A DNA stretch of 64,000 nucleotides, taken from contig JAMZAV010000297.1 in NCBI GenBank assembly GCA_024449915.1, forward strand, positions 1,364,001 through 1,428,000. The letters run 5' to 3'. Positions 23,896-36,180 of this stretch are shown piece after piece. The position numbers and the translations under genes are program-made. Position 1 is the first letter of the stretch. Each line of letters starts with the position of its first letter. The notes below the pieces were generated by a model. That model was not told where the DNA came from. It saw only the letters and a program-made list of their open reading frames with translations, and did no database searches. Source of the stretch: Sweltsa coloradensis (lineage: Eukaryota > Arthropoda > Insecta > Plecoptera > Chloroperlidae).

Positions 23896-25961
23896 TAAAC
23901 AGTTACTAACCTCCACATTCACCATCCGTTCCCTTGTAATACATATCGTTTATTTGTTTGATAAAAGCCAGGACTTATTTAACGATTACTTATAAAAAAT
24001 TAAAATTCAACACAAAATTATACACGGTTAAAAATCAATGCACTCACCGCGATATTACTGCAGCATCCGCTGCTATCCTTGGTAGGTTGAGGTTTAACTG
24101 ATTATTTTTTAATGTTGTAATTTATTTGTTTATCGTTTTAAATTTAAAAAATATGATAAACGTGTAAAAACAGCACAACAAAAAAATGGTGTGAAAATAT
24201 TCAATAGCAATAATAATACAAAACAATAATTCACATGATGATGTATATTAATTTAACCGTTGAATCATGATTCAAAATATAAAACATGGAAATTACAAAC
24301 ATTAAATTAAACATAACAAATAAATAACAAAACAAAATCGAAGAATATTATTTAATGATTTTTGAGATGTTATATGTATGTTTATAAAATTTATACCAAC
24401 ACTCCTGTTTAAATGTTCTGTTTTGTAGTAAAACAAATTGCGATCTAATTTTGTCGCCAATGTAATGGAGCTCATGAAAAATAACTAGCGTGACAGATAA
24501 AAAAGAAAACTGAAATGGATCATTCAATTACACATTGAATTTACTACATGGGGAATAAAATTTCGTTCAAGTTTATTACAATGGCGTTCGTGAAAATGTT
24601 AGTGTGATGAAAATAAGAGAACTGAAATGGCAATTTCGATTAGTTTCATTAATTATACGACAACTAGGAACACCATTATCGTACATATACAGAGTTGTTT
24701 ATCGTCTACATCGTTTAAAGATCAAGAACATGGGACCAGCCTATCATGCATGAAATTGACTGCTTTGCAAAAGTTTTAATGCAGTCGCGTTGGTGTATGA
24801 GCGTTTTTGGTGCATTTGGGCATCGTTTCGTACTGACATTGATAACATTAAAAAAAAAAAGAAATTGGTGTCAAGTTATGTTAATATGTGGATACATCAA
24901 CGAAAATATACCATATCAATAAACATTACAAGTCTGTGAATAAATAAAAAATCTGTTGTCCAAAAATTTGCCTACAATCGTGCAAACGAACACAAAAAAA
25001 CAACCACAATCACTCACGAGCCTTTGCTTCACTCGCTTCGTTCATTGAATAAAGACGGAATGCTTTGAAACAACAGTTGAACCCTTATCCTTAAAAATAT
25101 ATTTATTATTCCCCGCTGAGATGGATTCTTTAATTTCTGGATTGATTTACATAAAATAAATATACATATTATAAATACTGAGATTATTACAGTTAGGCTA
25201 CTAAAGAAAATACAATTTTAGAACATAACATTTTCTTTTTACAAAATTTAAAATCTAAAGCGATATTTCGGCTCTTTTCAACAACATTCTGATGGCAACA
25301 ATCGCTTTTAGTTAAAATATAAATGAAAATATAAACAAATAGTTAAATATCGCTTAAATTTATTTTGTAATAAAGAATGTGGTTGGTCCTAATATTGTAT
25401 TTACTTATATAAATATACATATATAAGTAATAATTTTGATTGATAAGGAAGACTACTCGGTATATTATGATCTGCGAAAAATTGCAGCGTTAATATAGCA
25501 GACAAATTTAAACGAAGAACACTGTGATTTTTTGTTAGTTTTTTAAATTCACGGTGAAAGTTTGTAATACTGTTTACTTTCCGATTTTTATTTATTAATT
25601 AAACGTCTATCCTATCCAGTAAAAAACAATTTTTTTAATTGATTATCATTATTATTTTATATTTAGCTAGCTAAAAAGTCTCACTTTTCAGAGAAAAGTC
25701 TTTCACCCCGCTTTCATTTCGCAAATATGATTTAAAATATTATTACAACTGTTGTAGCTTATTCCAAATGTCAGTCTACCTGATCAACGTTTAATTTAAA
25801 ATATCAAGCCGCCCCCCCCCCGCAATTTGTACTTATTTTTTCGTATCCTTGTATATTTTTATTATTTCTTTTGAAGTTACTTTCAGCCCCATATTGTTTA
25901 AATTTATAATTATTATATGTTTTTATAACTGAACCGTGAAATAAAAATCCAATAACAGGAC
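23896..25961. other. Gene-free AT-rich DNA with a SINE E scrap
   Basis: A SINE E tail piece lies at 25588-25626 on the minus strand (AAACGTCTATCCTATCCAGT). A run of C occurs at about 25812-25821. Nothing else was recognised. Confidence 0.5.
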
Positions 25962-26324
25962 TTGAACTTTCTTGGAGTAATCCGATGCGTCTCTTCTGGT
26001 CTTGTAACAGCAAGAAGAAAAACTTTGAAAATCCCAACTTTAGAAGAGTATAGAAAAACGACAGATCTTCAATTTCTTTGGGGAATGCTTCATGGTACAA
26101 CTGACCTCAACCCATTTCACAGGATTCAAATCTGCAATCGTGGAAGAGAGTACGGACGTGGTGTCACCATGAAACCTCCCCAGGCAAGAACTTCGTCCTA
26201 TCAACAAGGATATTTCTACCGGAGTTGCAGATTATGGAATGATTTGCCGGTGGACATCCGTGAACTACACACTCGGAGCCATTTCAAATCTGCACTAAAA
26301 AATTTCTTTTCTGGTGTATCCTGA
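25962..26324 (+). pseudogene. LINE reverse transcriptase C-terminal fragment
   Basis: The 120-codon frame aligns by eye with the C-terminus of the RT at 10584-11741. Shared elements include the PPxARTSxYQxxxFYR block, WNxLPxDI, and a final FKSALKxxL. It lacks all catalytic RT motifs and is a 5'-truncated insertion of a related but distinct family. The upstream flank shows no further RT homology. It is non-functional. Confidence 0.8.
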
Positions 26325-26563
26325 TAATTTTATTCTATTCACAATACCATTCATGTTTGTCATAATTTTATCACCCTCACTTTTTACATGTCTACACACA
26401 CATTGTTTTCTATTATTGTATAATGTATTTTTAATTAATTTAATTGCAATGTATTAGTATTAGTATTGAGTAGGTTGCTAGACACTAAAATGTGAATGGG
26501 GCTATGCCCTCTTTTAGCAACCTATAACACATCAATGTGTTAAAACAATAAATAAATAAAATA
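26325..26563 (+). mobile_element. 3' UTR and A-rich tail of the second LINE
   Basis: The AT-rich 3' sequence ends in AATAAATAAATAAA at about 26549-26562. A local inverted repeat, TTGCTAGACACT against the later GCAACCTA region, surrounds a 'GGGGCTATGCCCTC' hairpin. This may be the 3' recognition structure used by the element's own RT (inference). Confidence 0.6.
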
Positions 26564-27180
26564 CCTTAATTTATATTCATCATTCAATGGACAAGATATA
26601 ACATTTCTTTCTAATGTCAATACGTTATATACCATCTCGACATCAACATTTGCATTATTTTTCACTTTATTCGTCATTGTAAATCAAACGTAAAATTTGA
26701 CGATAAATGATTTGTCATAGCAAAATATCCTCTTTATTCCGTTGTCCCCTTGTATGCGATATGTTTTTGGAGACATAACTGGTGACATTTATCACGAACA
26801 TTTACAAATTGCATTTTAATAAGTTTAGTTCTAGGTTTTCCCCAACGCTTGTATCGCTTTCATTCCAGTTTGCATTTGTCAATGTAACGACAAGAGTTCC
26901 CTTGTATTCCAAACGCCAATCACAATTATTTAGAGTGTAATTGGAGCTACAGCAGCAAAAGCTAAATCAACTTTACGGACATGTGATTATCCCATGCATA
27001 ATTTGCATTCATTCTAGCGTTCGTTGAACGCTGAAAATCTCACACGTGTAGAATTAATAGGAAATGCTGGCTGTGTCAATCCGAAAAATTATAAAAAGGT
27101 AAAGTTGCAATACATTATATTTTTGTATAAATGATATTCAAAATATTGAAATTGAAATCATAATTATTTGTCAGTAATAA
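26564..27180. other. Gene-free DNA
   Basis: No frame or repeat was recognised before the Helitron-like element. Confidence 0.5.
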
Positions 27181-28151
27181 TTGTTGGATGAGCGAAGCGA
27201 AGACTTCAATTTCACTGACCCCCCCAAAAATTTAGCTCGGTTGTTTTTTTTGTTTTGTTTTGTTTTTTTGTTGTGTTTTTTGTTTTTTTTTTTGTTTTTT
27301 TTGTCTGTTTGTTCGCACGATTCCGGGCAAACGGCATATGCGATCTTGATGAAAATTGAAGGGGACCTTCGAAATCTCTGAACTTAGACGTGCCACGTTT
27401 TTGGGTACAATCGAAGAAATATTTCTCATCAATATCGCACTTTTACGATTTTTTTTCGATTTTTAGTGCAATATTTCGAGACATTTGGGCCGATTCTGAC
27501 CAAACAGGTAGGGCTACAACGTTCATATTTCACATGGACATTAAGGTAATGGTGATGTATTGCTTTCTGAAAGAAAAAGTTGAAAAAGTTAGCCAGAATT
27601 TATAGAAATAAAGCTTTTAATATAAGTTTTTTGACTTTTTTGTGGGATATTTTCGTGCCATTTGGGTCAATTCTGACCAAACGGGTGAGGCTACAACGTT
27701 CATATTTCACATGGACATTAAGGTAATGGTGATGTATTTCTTTCTGAAAGAAAAAGTTGGAAAAGTTAGTCAGAATCTATAGAAATAAAGCTTTTAATAT
27801 AAGTTTTTTGACTTTTAGTGCGATATTTTCGTGCCATTTGGGCCAATTCTGACCAAACGGGTGGGCCTTCAACGTTCATATTATACATGGACATTAAGGT
27901 TATGGTGATGTAGTACCTTTTAAAAGAAAAAGTTGAAAAAGTTAGCCAGAAAATATAGAAATAAAGCTTTTAATATAAGTTTTTACGGTAAATAATACCA
28001 ATTGACAGGTAACAACAGAAAATTTGACAACAATCACTTACAATACGTAGGTAGCAAAACAAAGCACTTGCAAAGGTAAAGATATCCCACGCAAACTAAA
28101 AACTTTAAAAAGCTCATCCATCAACGCGGCGGGACTTTAGCGTTTTCCTAG
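27181..28151 (+). mobile_element. Helitron-like non-autonomous element, type I
   Basis: The 5' end TTGTTGGATGAGCG is mirrored near the 3' end by GCTCATCCA (28112-28120). A hairpin AACGC/GCGTT and the terminus TTCCTAG follow, then T. That organisation, with sub-terminal inverted repeats, a 3' hairpin, a CTAG end and no target duplication, matches non-autonomous Helitrons/Helentrons. The interior has a T-rich run (27242-27302), a 'GATTCCGGGCAAACGG' segment, and three tandem units of about 176 bp (27466-27641, 27642-27818, 27819-27985). There is no Rep/helicase coding. The minus-strand copy at 51571-52149 has only one such unit. Confidence 0.75.
27466..27985 (+). repeat. Three tandem units of about 176 bp inside a Helitron-like element
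   Basis: Each unit begins near a GTG(C/G) followed by ATATTT and carries GACCAAACGGGT, GGACATTAAGGT and TAAAGCTTTTAATATAAG. The units are highly similar but not identical. Amplified internal repeats are a known feature of DINE-1/HINE-type elements. Confidence 0.85.
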
Positions 28152-28945
28152 TTATAGCTTACAAAAGCGTACCTAAATCGTTTGACCATCTTATTTTTGA
28201 TAGTTTCAAATGTCTAAGAAAACATTGAAAACCAAACTAAAACACATTTATTTACGTGACATGTTTGAAACTCTATACGCCGTTATAAACAACAAGTAGC
28301 ACATTTGCTTCTATGTTAACCTATGTTAACCTATGTTAACCGTATGACAGAAGCGCAGCGAGCGGTGCAGTTTAACCAACTCGCAGTCTGCCCCTTCATT
28401 CATGCATGAAATTATGTTGTTGTGTAATGTATGCTGGGCAGCTAAAGTTCATTAAAATAAATAACCCCATGGGCGAAGCGTGCACTGGACTGCCTACTGT
28501 CACCAACCATTCTTTTCTTTTTTTTCTCTGTTCTATAACCACAAACATTCATAATATAATCAAATGTAGGTAACGTGAATGTCGTTTAAGGATTACATTT
28601 TTCTTTTGTTCACTTCTTTTCATTTTGTTTTGTTAGTCCTATATGGTCCTATGATGCCTTCAAATATCTTAGTTATTTTCTTTATACCATAACGAAATGT
28701 TTTTGATATGTATTTTACAAACTGCGATAGTCCTATTTTATATTTATAAATTCTCTTTGCTGTGTACTGTTATTTATCTCATGTCTATATTAATTTGTGT
28801 CAACTAATTTAATTTTAATTTTAACTTAATTTTGTGTACTTAGGTCATTCTAATTAATGCTTAAATTTTTGTAGTTATTAGTTGTTTATTATATTGCACT
28901 TGAGGGTCTCCGGACCTGTTGTCTATAAAGAATACATTATTATTA
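28152..28945 (+). pseudogene. LINE relic: RT C-terminus plus 3' UTR
   Basis: Immediately after the Helitron-like terminus, the plus strand reads KSVPKSFDHLIFDS and, after a one-base frameshift, SKKTLKTKLKHIYLRDMF. This resembles the closing 'FKxxLKxxL' segment of LINE RTs. The following AT-rich tract ends in (ATT)n near 28933-28942 after a short hairpin 'GGTCTCCGGACC', as in LINE 3' ends. A 10-bp tandem repeat CTATGTTAAC occurs three times at 28311-28340. The relic is degraded and the assignment is tentative. Confidence 0.45.
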
Positions 28946-31900
28946 TTTATAATAAACTTTTCTGATTGTTTAAATCATAACACACAACACTGCTGCATCT
29001 GTTATTATACTGTAACACATGTATTAACAGTTACAATATTGAATTGTGACTTGTGAGACAACAATACGGAGTACGGACACAAGAGTGGCTATTCTAAGTA
29101 AATGCGTGGCTATTGTAAACGTGATCGCTCGCAGCGCCCTCTTTCTGTCATACGATCACCCAACACTGACGGGACGACAAAAGATTTTCAGAACTGAACA
29201 CAAGTGTACACAGTTGTTAGAGTGAGTAGTTGCAAATACGTTTTAAATGATCATTATATTGGTTATACTGACTAATTGGTTATGTCAATTGAAAAAAAAC
29301 ACAAACAACATAATTATTATGCTATCGGGATGTGAGCCCTGTGCTCCCTTTTGGAATCAGAATTAAACCAACAAATACATTATCATTCATTTACATATAA
29401 TATCACACCTTTACTAAATTAGGTTTACACAATGCATTACAATCAAGTTCCTCATTCGCTGAGACGTTCCAACTATGAGGGAGAAAACAATATACTCTTG
29501 AAAAAATATAGTGGAATTTAACAGAAATAATCATGAAATGTGCCTTTTGTGTGCTTTTAATCAAAGATGGAATAGTATAGTAGGTCTAGATGACACATAA
29601 GCGCTGCTGTACCTATTGGTAATTGTTCGGCACCCGGCGGCCATTTTATTGGCAAAGCAAAATATCAAATGATAATTTCCTTGTCTGGCCTATTTAAACA
29701 TTATTAGGTCATGTTGTTAGTTTATCTTCACACATAGAATTTCAAAAGGACTATAAATCAACATTTTATAGCTGGGTTTACCAAGTGCTTTATCGGTAGG
29801 CCTCTAAAATACGAGTTTTATTTTAGTGTTTGCGCCAATGTTCTTAGTTCGTAGTATAATTTAGATTTGTATATTTCGCTTCATGTCTCTTATTCATTCT
29901 CGTACTAGTCTTGATGATTCACCCTGTGTTTCCCCTCTTTCCCCTACTTAACTCGTTATCTGCATATCTCTTGCCCTGTCATTACCTCAGTCAGTTGTCT
30001 ATTCACCTACCTAGGGTACAGTTGGTCTCTCGCCTGCTCAGGGAGCAGATCAAACCTGTCAGTCTCTACCACAAGTCTCCGATCAGTGCAATAGTGCAAT
30101 ACAGTGAATTCAGTCAATCAGTTTTCCATATTTAGTCTCATTCACAAATTCAAGTTTAAAATGTAAACGCTCCAGTCTACAAGCCTTGTTGTTCTCCGTC
30201 GCTACGCTCTCTTCTACGCCTGTCTTCGAGTTGTTCGTCTGTGCTGTCCTGGCAACATCTTGTGCAGGCATTTCCTATTTCCTATCTTATTCTTGTAAAC
30301 TCGAGTTTCTTTAATGTTTTCTCTATTCCTGCGGTGGGCACACCCATTCTAGCCCACTTTGCCGCCATTTACTTGCCACACCTCTTTTTACAAGCCCACA
30401 CTGCAATCAGGGTAATTTCAGTGCAATTTATTAATTTCTCTCTACAAATTACAGTCCACTATCAACCTCAGGCCTCGGCCCTAACATTTAGTCTATTCTT
30501 ACTTTGAAAAGATTAAAACAAAACATTAATATTGATTAAAAATACAGATATGGTTTGACTCAAAATTGAGCGTACACTATTGTAATGGTACAAAGAGGTC
30601 TGGACCACTTGAATAGCTGTTAATATCAAAATTATGTGTAGGGCCCACACGGCCATTGTGAAGGCTCGGACGCACAGCTGATTTGACGGACTTAGGGAAA
30701 CACAATCATGTAAATACCAATAAAATGGCGCCCGTTAATTAGCAATAAGTTTCCGCGAGTGAGAGTCTTGCTTTTAACACATTATTATTAGAAGTACGCG
30801 AACATAGCGTTTTGTGTATAGATGATACAGAGCGCTGTTGATCACTTGAAATTAAGGTTTTCCTGTCATATTTATTTTAATTTAGCATTTTATACACATT
30901 TTAATTCAGTTGGTATTGAGTCAAACTTGATTACATAATTACAAAATGAAAAGAAAAGAAAACACAAGATTTTGAAGGTAACAAAAAAATAGTTGCCGTA
31001 AAACGATATAAACTATTACACTTGAAAATTATATGTGCACGAAACTTTAGTTATTATGAACCATTTCTACTTGCTTACAAAAGCAACCCTCAAGATATAG
31101 TTTTGTTTTTGCAGCTGACGTTATTTTAGCGTCGAATAACAAGCTTAATTTCAAGGGTGAGGGGACGCCACACATCATTAATGAATATTTTATGAATGGG
31201 TGAATGTGTTGCAGCTCCGTGTTCTGCTTATGGTATTTACTGTATAGTGAATTGTTTGTTCCATGTGTGCAACATATTGCTGGCGTTGTTTTTATGTACA
31301 ACACACTGTTGGTTCAATAATATAAAAAATAGATTGCTTCCAATTACCTGCAGGGCATTATATGCGTATATGTGCAGTAGAAAGGCAGAGGCTTGTGAAT
31401 GAACGTAAACTCAATGGTTATTTGGTTTATTCTAAGGTGGAGTTATTTTTTATTTTCCTATAGTGTTATTATTGATGGTTCAGTTGACTTTCAGTATCTT
31501 TAGTTACGTACAGTACATAAACACACACACCTAACTCGTACATAAAGCTCAGTAGATAATTAGTAACATCTTTCAATTGATGTGTTCTTGCACATGTATT
31601 TATTTAATATAATCTTTCGTTTTAATTATTGTTTTGTATGCTAGTTTCCACCTGAATTGTCTTGTTAAATATTCACATGCTCTCTGAAAGATGACACTTT
31701 GAGTTGTGTGTTTAGTCTGGCAAAGTATTTGTCAAGTATGTTTTTAATCGAAATTGGATCTTCACAAATTGCATTTAAGCTGAATCTCTCTCACAAGCCC
31801 ATCCCGTGTGCGTGTGTATCTACAGGATCGTTCCGTGCCTCGGAAGTGTGCAATTCCGCCGGCTATCCACGTTCCACTCCCAATCGAAATCCAACGATGC

Positions 31901-32950
31901 GGGAAGTTAAAGCTTCTTTACGGATTTCATGTTTCAATTTTTAACCAAGCAGACTTTCGAGTAAATCCTTCTATACTCGATATATATAGAAGAAAAATAG
32001 AAGAATCAACAATTGAGAACATTTATTGTCGGTTTTCGTGTTGAATAACGAAGCAAACAAAACACATTTCTCTACGAATGAAGTTTAGTTGAGAATATAC
32101 AACAAGGGGCTTTGAAATATTCCTAGTTCTTCATTCCCTGCTGTGAAGCTATTGGTAAAGTTAGGTCGCAACGTTACGTTAATTCCCACAACGGTAAAAA
32201 AAAACATTTCAAATGTGAGGAACTGTATAAAAATATTCTACAACCGGTGCAAAGCGGATCTACCGAACATTGTATCATGCAGTTTGGAATTAAAGTTGTT
32301 GTTTATTTTTATTGCTTTGTGGTGGGTTTGTTTTGCAATAATCTATTGGCTTTTAAATAACATAGTGACACATGCGTAGGTGGTATACATGCTAGGGATT
32401 ACGTTCAATTCAACAGGGTCCACCATGGACTAAACATTTGCTTTTGGAACGAGCATTCTCTTTCAATTATCTACGTGATTTATTTTTATGTAAATTGAGT
32501 TTTATTTGTGGTTTGGTTTATAATCTGTATTCGATTCTGTTTTTTATTAGTCGTAATAAAACACCACCGTTTTTCACTCCCTAGAAAGCCCATGTACAAT
32601 ATTATCTATAACATTATATCTACTCCTTAAATGTGATTAGTGACTTTGTTTTGCTTCTTGTAACCTATTTCAAGGCGTTCAACAAATATGACATTTATTT
32701 CTACCCACAAAAAAGTCACAACTTAATTTGCATTGAGAATTTCCTTGAATGCAACGTAAAACAATGCACATAGTGCATAATTTTATTGTGTACGTTTATA
32801 TATTGCTTTTACCTTCTCCGAGTTCCATATTAAAAACCTGTTTTCGGTTTCGGTTTACGGATTTTTATATAATTTACATCTTTTGGATAAACAACCCATG
32901 TATCGAAATATGGTATTAAATTACAAGATCAATTAATTCTGTCATGCCAA
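28946..32950. other. Gene-free DNA
   Basis: A C-rich, pyrimidine-biased stretch at about 29900-30500 carries open frames of 74 and 88 codons, but their translations have no recognisable domain. A similar 31700-32050 stretch is equally unassignable. No repeats matching others in the window were seen. Confidence 0.45.
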
Positions 32951-33421
32951 CAGTGTTGTAAAAGTTGCTTTTGTAAAGTTATTCAATTACACAATTCACA
33001 ATTTAATTACAGTTACTTTAAGGAGTAATTGAATTACCTTTTAAGTTACTTCATGAAATTTCTTAAAAATGCAATATTACAGACAGCATGACGAACAGAA
33101 AATAATGTTGACATTAATTGTTGTCATGTTGACCAAGACATGCAGAAACGCGGAGTCAGCCGAAAAGTCTCGTTCCATCATACTACACACACAAAAAAAG
33201 TTAAAATTATTTTTAATTTTTATTGTTTGAGTTTGAGACGTTGATATATTATTTGATATAACAGAGCGTGCTAAAGAAAAGTAAATTTAGAAAGGAACTG
33301 AAAACTTTGGTTAATACTTACAGTTACAGTTACAGTTACATTAAAATAAAAGTAATTTAGGCAGTAATTCGATTATTAAAAAAGTAACTAGTTACTTTTA
33401 CTCAATAAGTTTAAAACACTG
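32951..33421. mobile_element. hAT-type MITE with 8-bp target duplication
   Basis: The left end is CAGTGTTGTAAAAGTTGC and the right end, reverse-complemented, is CAGTGTTTTAAACTTATT. These share the hAT-style CAGTGTT start. The flanks CATGCCAA (32943-32950) and CATGCCAC (33422-33429) form an 8-bp duplication with one difference, the size hAT transposases make. The interior is AT-rich with TAAAGTTA/GTAACT motifs on both strands and (ACAGTT)n at 33318-33338. It has no coding capacity and is non-autonomous. Confidence 0.85.
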
Positions 33422-33429
33422 CATGCCAC

Positions 33430-33880
33430 AAACCAAAATATGTGCGTAGATATTGTTCAATCCAAAATAGCCAGACTGTCCCCATGCGAGTGTACCTAAG
33501 AGTAAACGAAGCACTAGAAAATGAATGTAATTGGGCATGATGCCAGGTTCGCTATTTCGACCGCCCACTTCACGTCCCACAGAGCCGCGACTCACCCATC
33601 TGATTGATGTCACTTCAACATATCGCCTCGGCTGTACTTTAAACAGTATTTGAAGTTTTGTGGCCAAAAGAACGGCATAATAGTCGATCCACAGCACGGC
33701 TAGGTGCATATTATAATTATTAATATTTCATCTACAGCTTTATATTTACATGTCACTTTATGTGTATTTGTTTGACTTTAATTGGACATTTGGATTAGGT
33801 CACTGCATCAAATCCCGCTTAATTTTCGATTCATTTAATTTCATTTAGATTTTTTTCTTAACTGGACTTTATTTTCATTT
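33430..33880. other. Gene-free DNA
   Basis: A 103-codon minus-strand frame (33398-33709) overlaps the MITE end and shows no recognisable domain, so I treat it as chance. Confidence 0.45.
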
Positions 33881-33937
33881 CTTTAACGTCATTCCTTTTT
33901 ATTAATAAAAACTGATTAACATAGGGGGACAACAAAT
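33881..33937 (-). repeat. SINE E tail fragment
   Basis: TTAACGTCATTCC precedes AAAAACTGATTAACATAG and GGGGACAAC, the conserved order of the E tail, with several substitutions. Confidence 0.55.
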
Positions 33938-34023
33938 GAAAGTAGGGTTACATAATATTGCACAAGTTATTTGGCCATCTTAATAATGATGGTCGAAGCA
34001 GATAGTAGGTAAATGCTAAAAAG

Positions 34024-34062
34024 TATCCCCCCACCGCTGAAAATCAGTTCTTGTAACTTCGT
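34024..34062 (+). repeat. SINE E/F tail scrap (subfamily F), plus strand
   Basis: The reverse complement reads GAACTGATTTTCAGCGGTG, matching the F copies. Only about 40 bp is recognisable. Confidence 0.4.
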
Positions 34063-35239
34063 TTGCAAGACACAAATCTAAAATTTGTTTCTTTTTATTG
34101 TCTATCGGCCTATGTATATACTTATCGATTTATTAATGATCATATTATTTTAACGATTGGATTGAATGTCTAAATTAATAATATTCAAACGGTTACTTTC
34201 CCAGAATAGTTCGAGCATTCTATCGTATGGTCAGAACACCCCTCAGACAGGTCCAAGCAGATCCTTTAGTTTGCAAATGGCTCTGGATTGAGTTTAAGGT
34301 TTTCTCGACCACCGCCATCTAAATCAATGCTGAGGGTTATCGAGAATGCGGTGCTGGTTTCTTGGGTTAATGCTCGCGACATCAATCTGTGGTGTAGTTA
34401 CATTGAAATGGTGGTTGTTTCTGCCTGAAACTCAGCTCATGGTGTACGCCAAGAGATTGATCATACTTTGCTAAAATACATACATAACATACTTACATAA
34501 CAATCTGATGGTTAGTGCAAACTAGCCTTATAGAATGAACTTGAGTTTAAAATTATTTGACTTGTAATTGAGTTTGGAACTGACGTTTTGAATTGCTGTG
34601 TAAATAGGTTTAATGGAAACAGCTGAATTTCCTTTACACCAGTTCTAGAACGTATAGACCATTGTAAGGTATAGTCAATAATAACCAGTCAAATCATCAT
34701 AGTTCATTCTAGTGGCGGTATTTAAACACACAACTTTACACCATAAACAATGTTTATTTGAGTTATAAGTAATTCATAATTGTAACAATTTTCCCCTGAT
34801 AAAAAATTATAGTAGAATGAAAATAACGAATTCGATGATATTTTTTGTGCGTATTTAGCACTTTCAAAAAACCATTGTTTTGAATTGAACCCCATAAAAT
34901 GTGTATGAGTAATTTAATCAACAAAGGAGCACATGTGTACTACTAAACACTTTTGGGTATACTATTCAAGTAAAGTGAAAAGCTAAGGTATCAACCAAAC
35001 TAATAGTAAGCAGCTTTGTTGACCCCGTTCGCCCTAGCCTCTCTAGTTCGTCGACCTGGGGTTTCATTAAAAATCAAGTTAATTTACCATTCTGCTGGAT
35101 GTGGTTATACATAATATTATGGATTGTCTAGAGATGAAGATGCAGGCGCGTTGTTAAATATGCTAAAGTTACTTCGTTGGTTGATCCTATTACTACTGTT
35201 GCATTAATAACAATGCTAGGATAAATTAACCAAGCATAG
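34063..35239. other. Gene-free DNA
   Basis: No frame, tandem repeat or inverted repeat was recognised. Confidence 0.5.
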
Positions 35240-35330
35240 TATTTAGATGTCACACTCAGTTCAATAACTGATTTTCCCTAGGGACTAAAATTTAAAGCGG
35301 ACCAGGCCAATCATTTTGGCACAGGCACTA
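35240..35330 (-). repeat. SINE E/F tail fragment (subfamily F)
   Basis: TTTAGATGTCACACTCAG, CAGTTCAATAACTG, and 'AAAGCGGACCAGGCCAA' match the other F copies in order and spacing. Confidence 0.55.
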
Positions 35331-36180
35331 TGGAGGAGCAAACAATGGTTAAATTGGTAAATAGAAAATAGGGACCATATCCCAAATGGTTGGACATGAT
35401 TCAACCGTGGGCGAGTTCGAAATCAAAATGGATGATTCGGAACAAATTTAGAATGTACCAATTATGTAGGGTTGTGGGAACGTTCGAAAAAGCTTGATCC
35501 AAGTTCAAGTTCTAATAAACGATTTTTTTGTGGTGTGCTTGCTGTCCAGATTGTTAAAAAAGGAAACTTGATATTCGGGTAAAAAAGAAAATCTTGGATG
35601 GTGGAGGTGCCGGTCCAGACTTAACTTCACTCGTGTGCTAGGATACAAGACAACACCACATGACTGCTTGTTGGAGGGGGCGATCCACATTCAATACAAT
35701 CTATGAAATAGGATTCGAATTCCATAGAATTAGCAATATAATATAAAATATATTTTGGGGAAAATCATTTTTTTTTATGCAGGCCAATTGAAATATTCAA
35801 TCAAAATATATGGCTGCATTTTCATGACCCGAATCAAAACCCCGAGGCACTTTACTAACTCAAACCTGACCCGATTGTTACAACCTCCATACTCACAGAG
35901 CCCTGCTATTTTGACTTTACTACACACACGATCAATAGTAGGTTTTCAATTTTCATACTCGTTGGTCACTAAGATACTAAGTTTTAAATTGTTTCCAGGA
36001 GATTTTTAGAGCGAGTTTTGGGGGTCGCAGATTGATCTATAATGATGTATTGGTATTTCCAGGCTTGGCCTTGTTTTGTAACCGATGATATTCCTTAAGT
36101 TTTGTTCAAGTTCGTTTGTTCGGTTCGAAATTTTATGAAAGTTCGATGAATAAACCCTCTGAAAGTTCGAGTTCGGTTTT
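35331..36180. other. Gene-free DNA
   Basis: The motif GGTGGAGGTGCCGG, seen elsewhere at 51259-51388, 59802 and 60328, occurs at 35600-35613. Otherwise nothing was recognised. Confidence 0.45.

Noticed and set aside
28311..28340. CTATGTTAAC three times as a telomere-like or regulatory array
   Set aside because: Only three units inside a LINE relic; simple slippage is sufficient.
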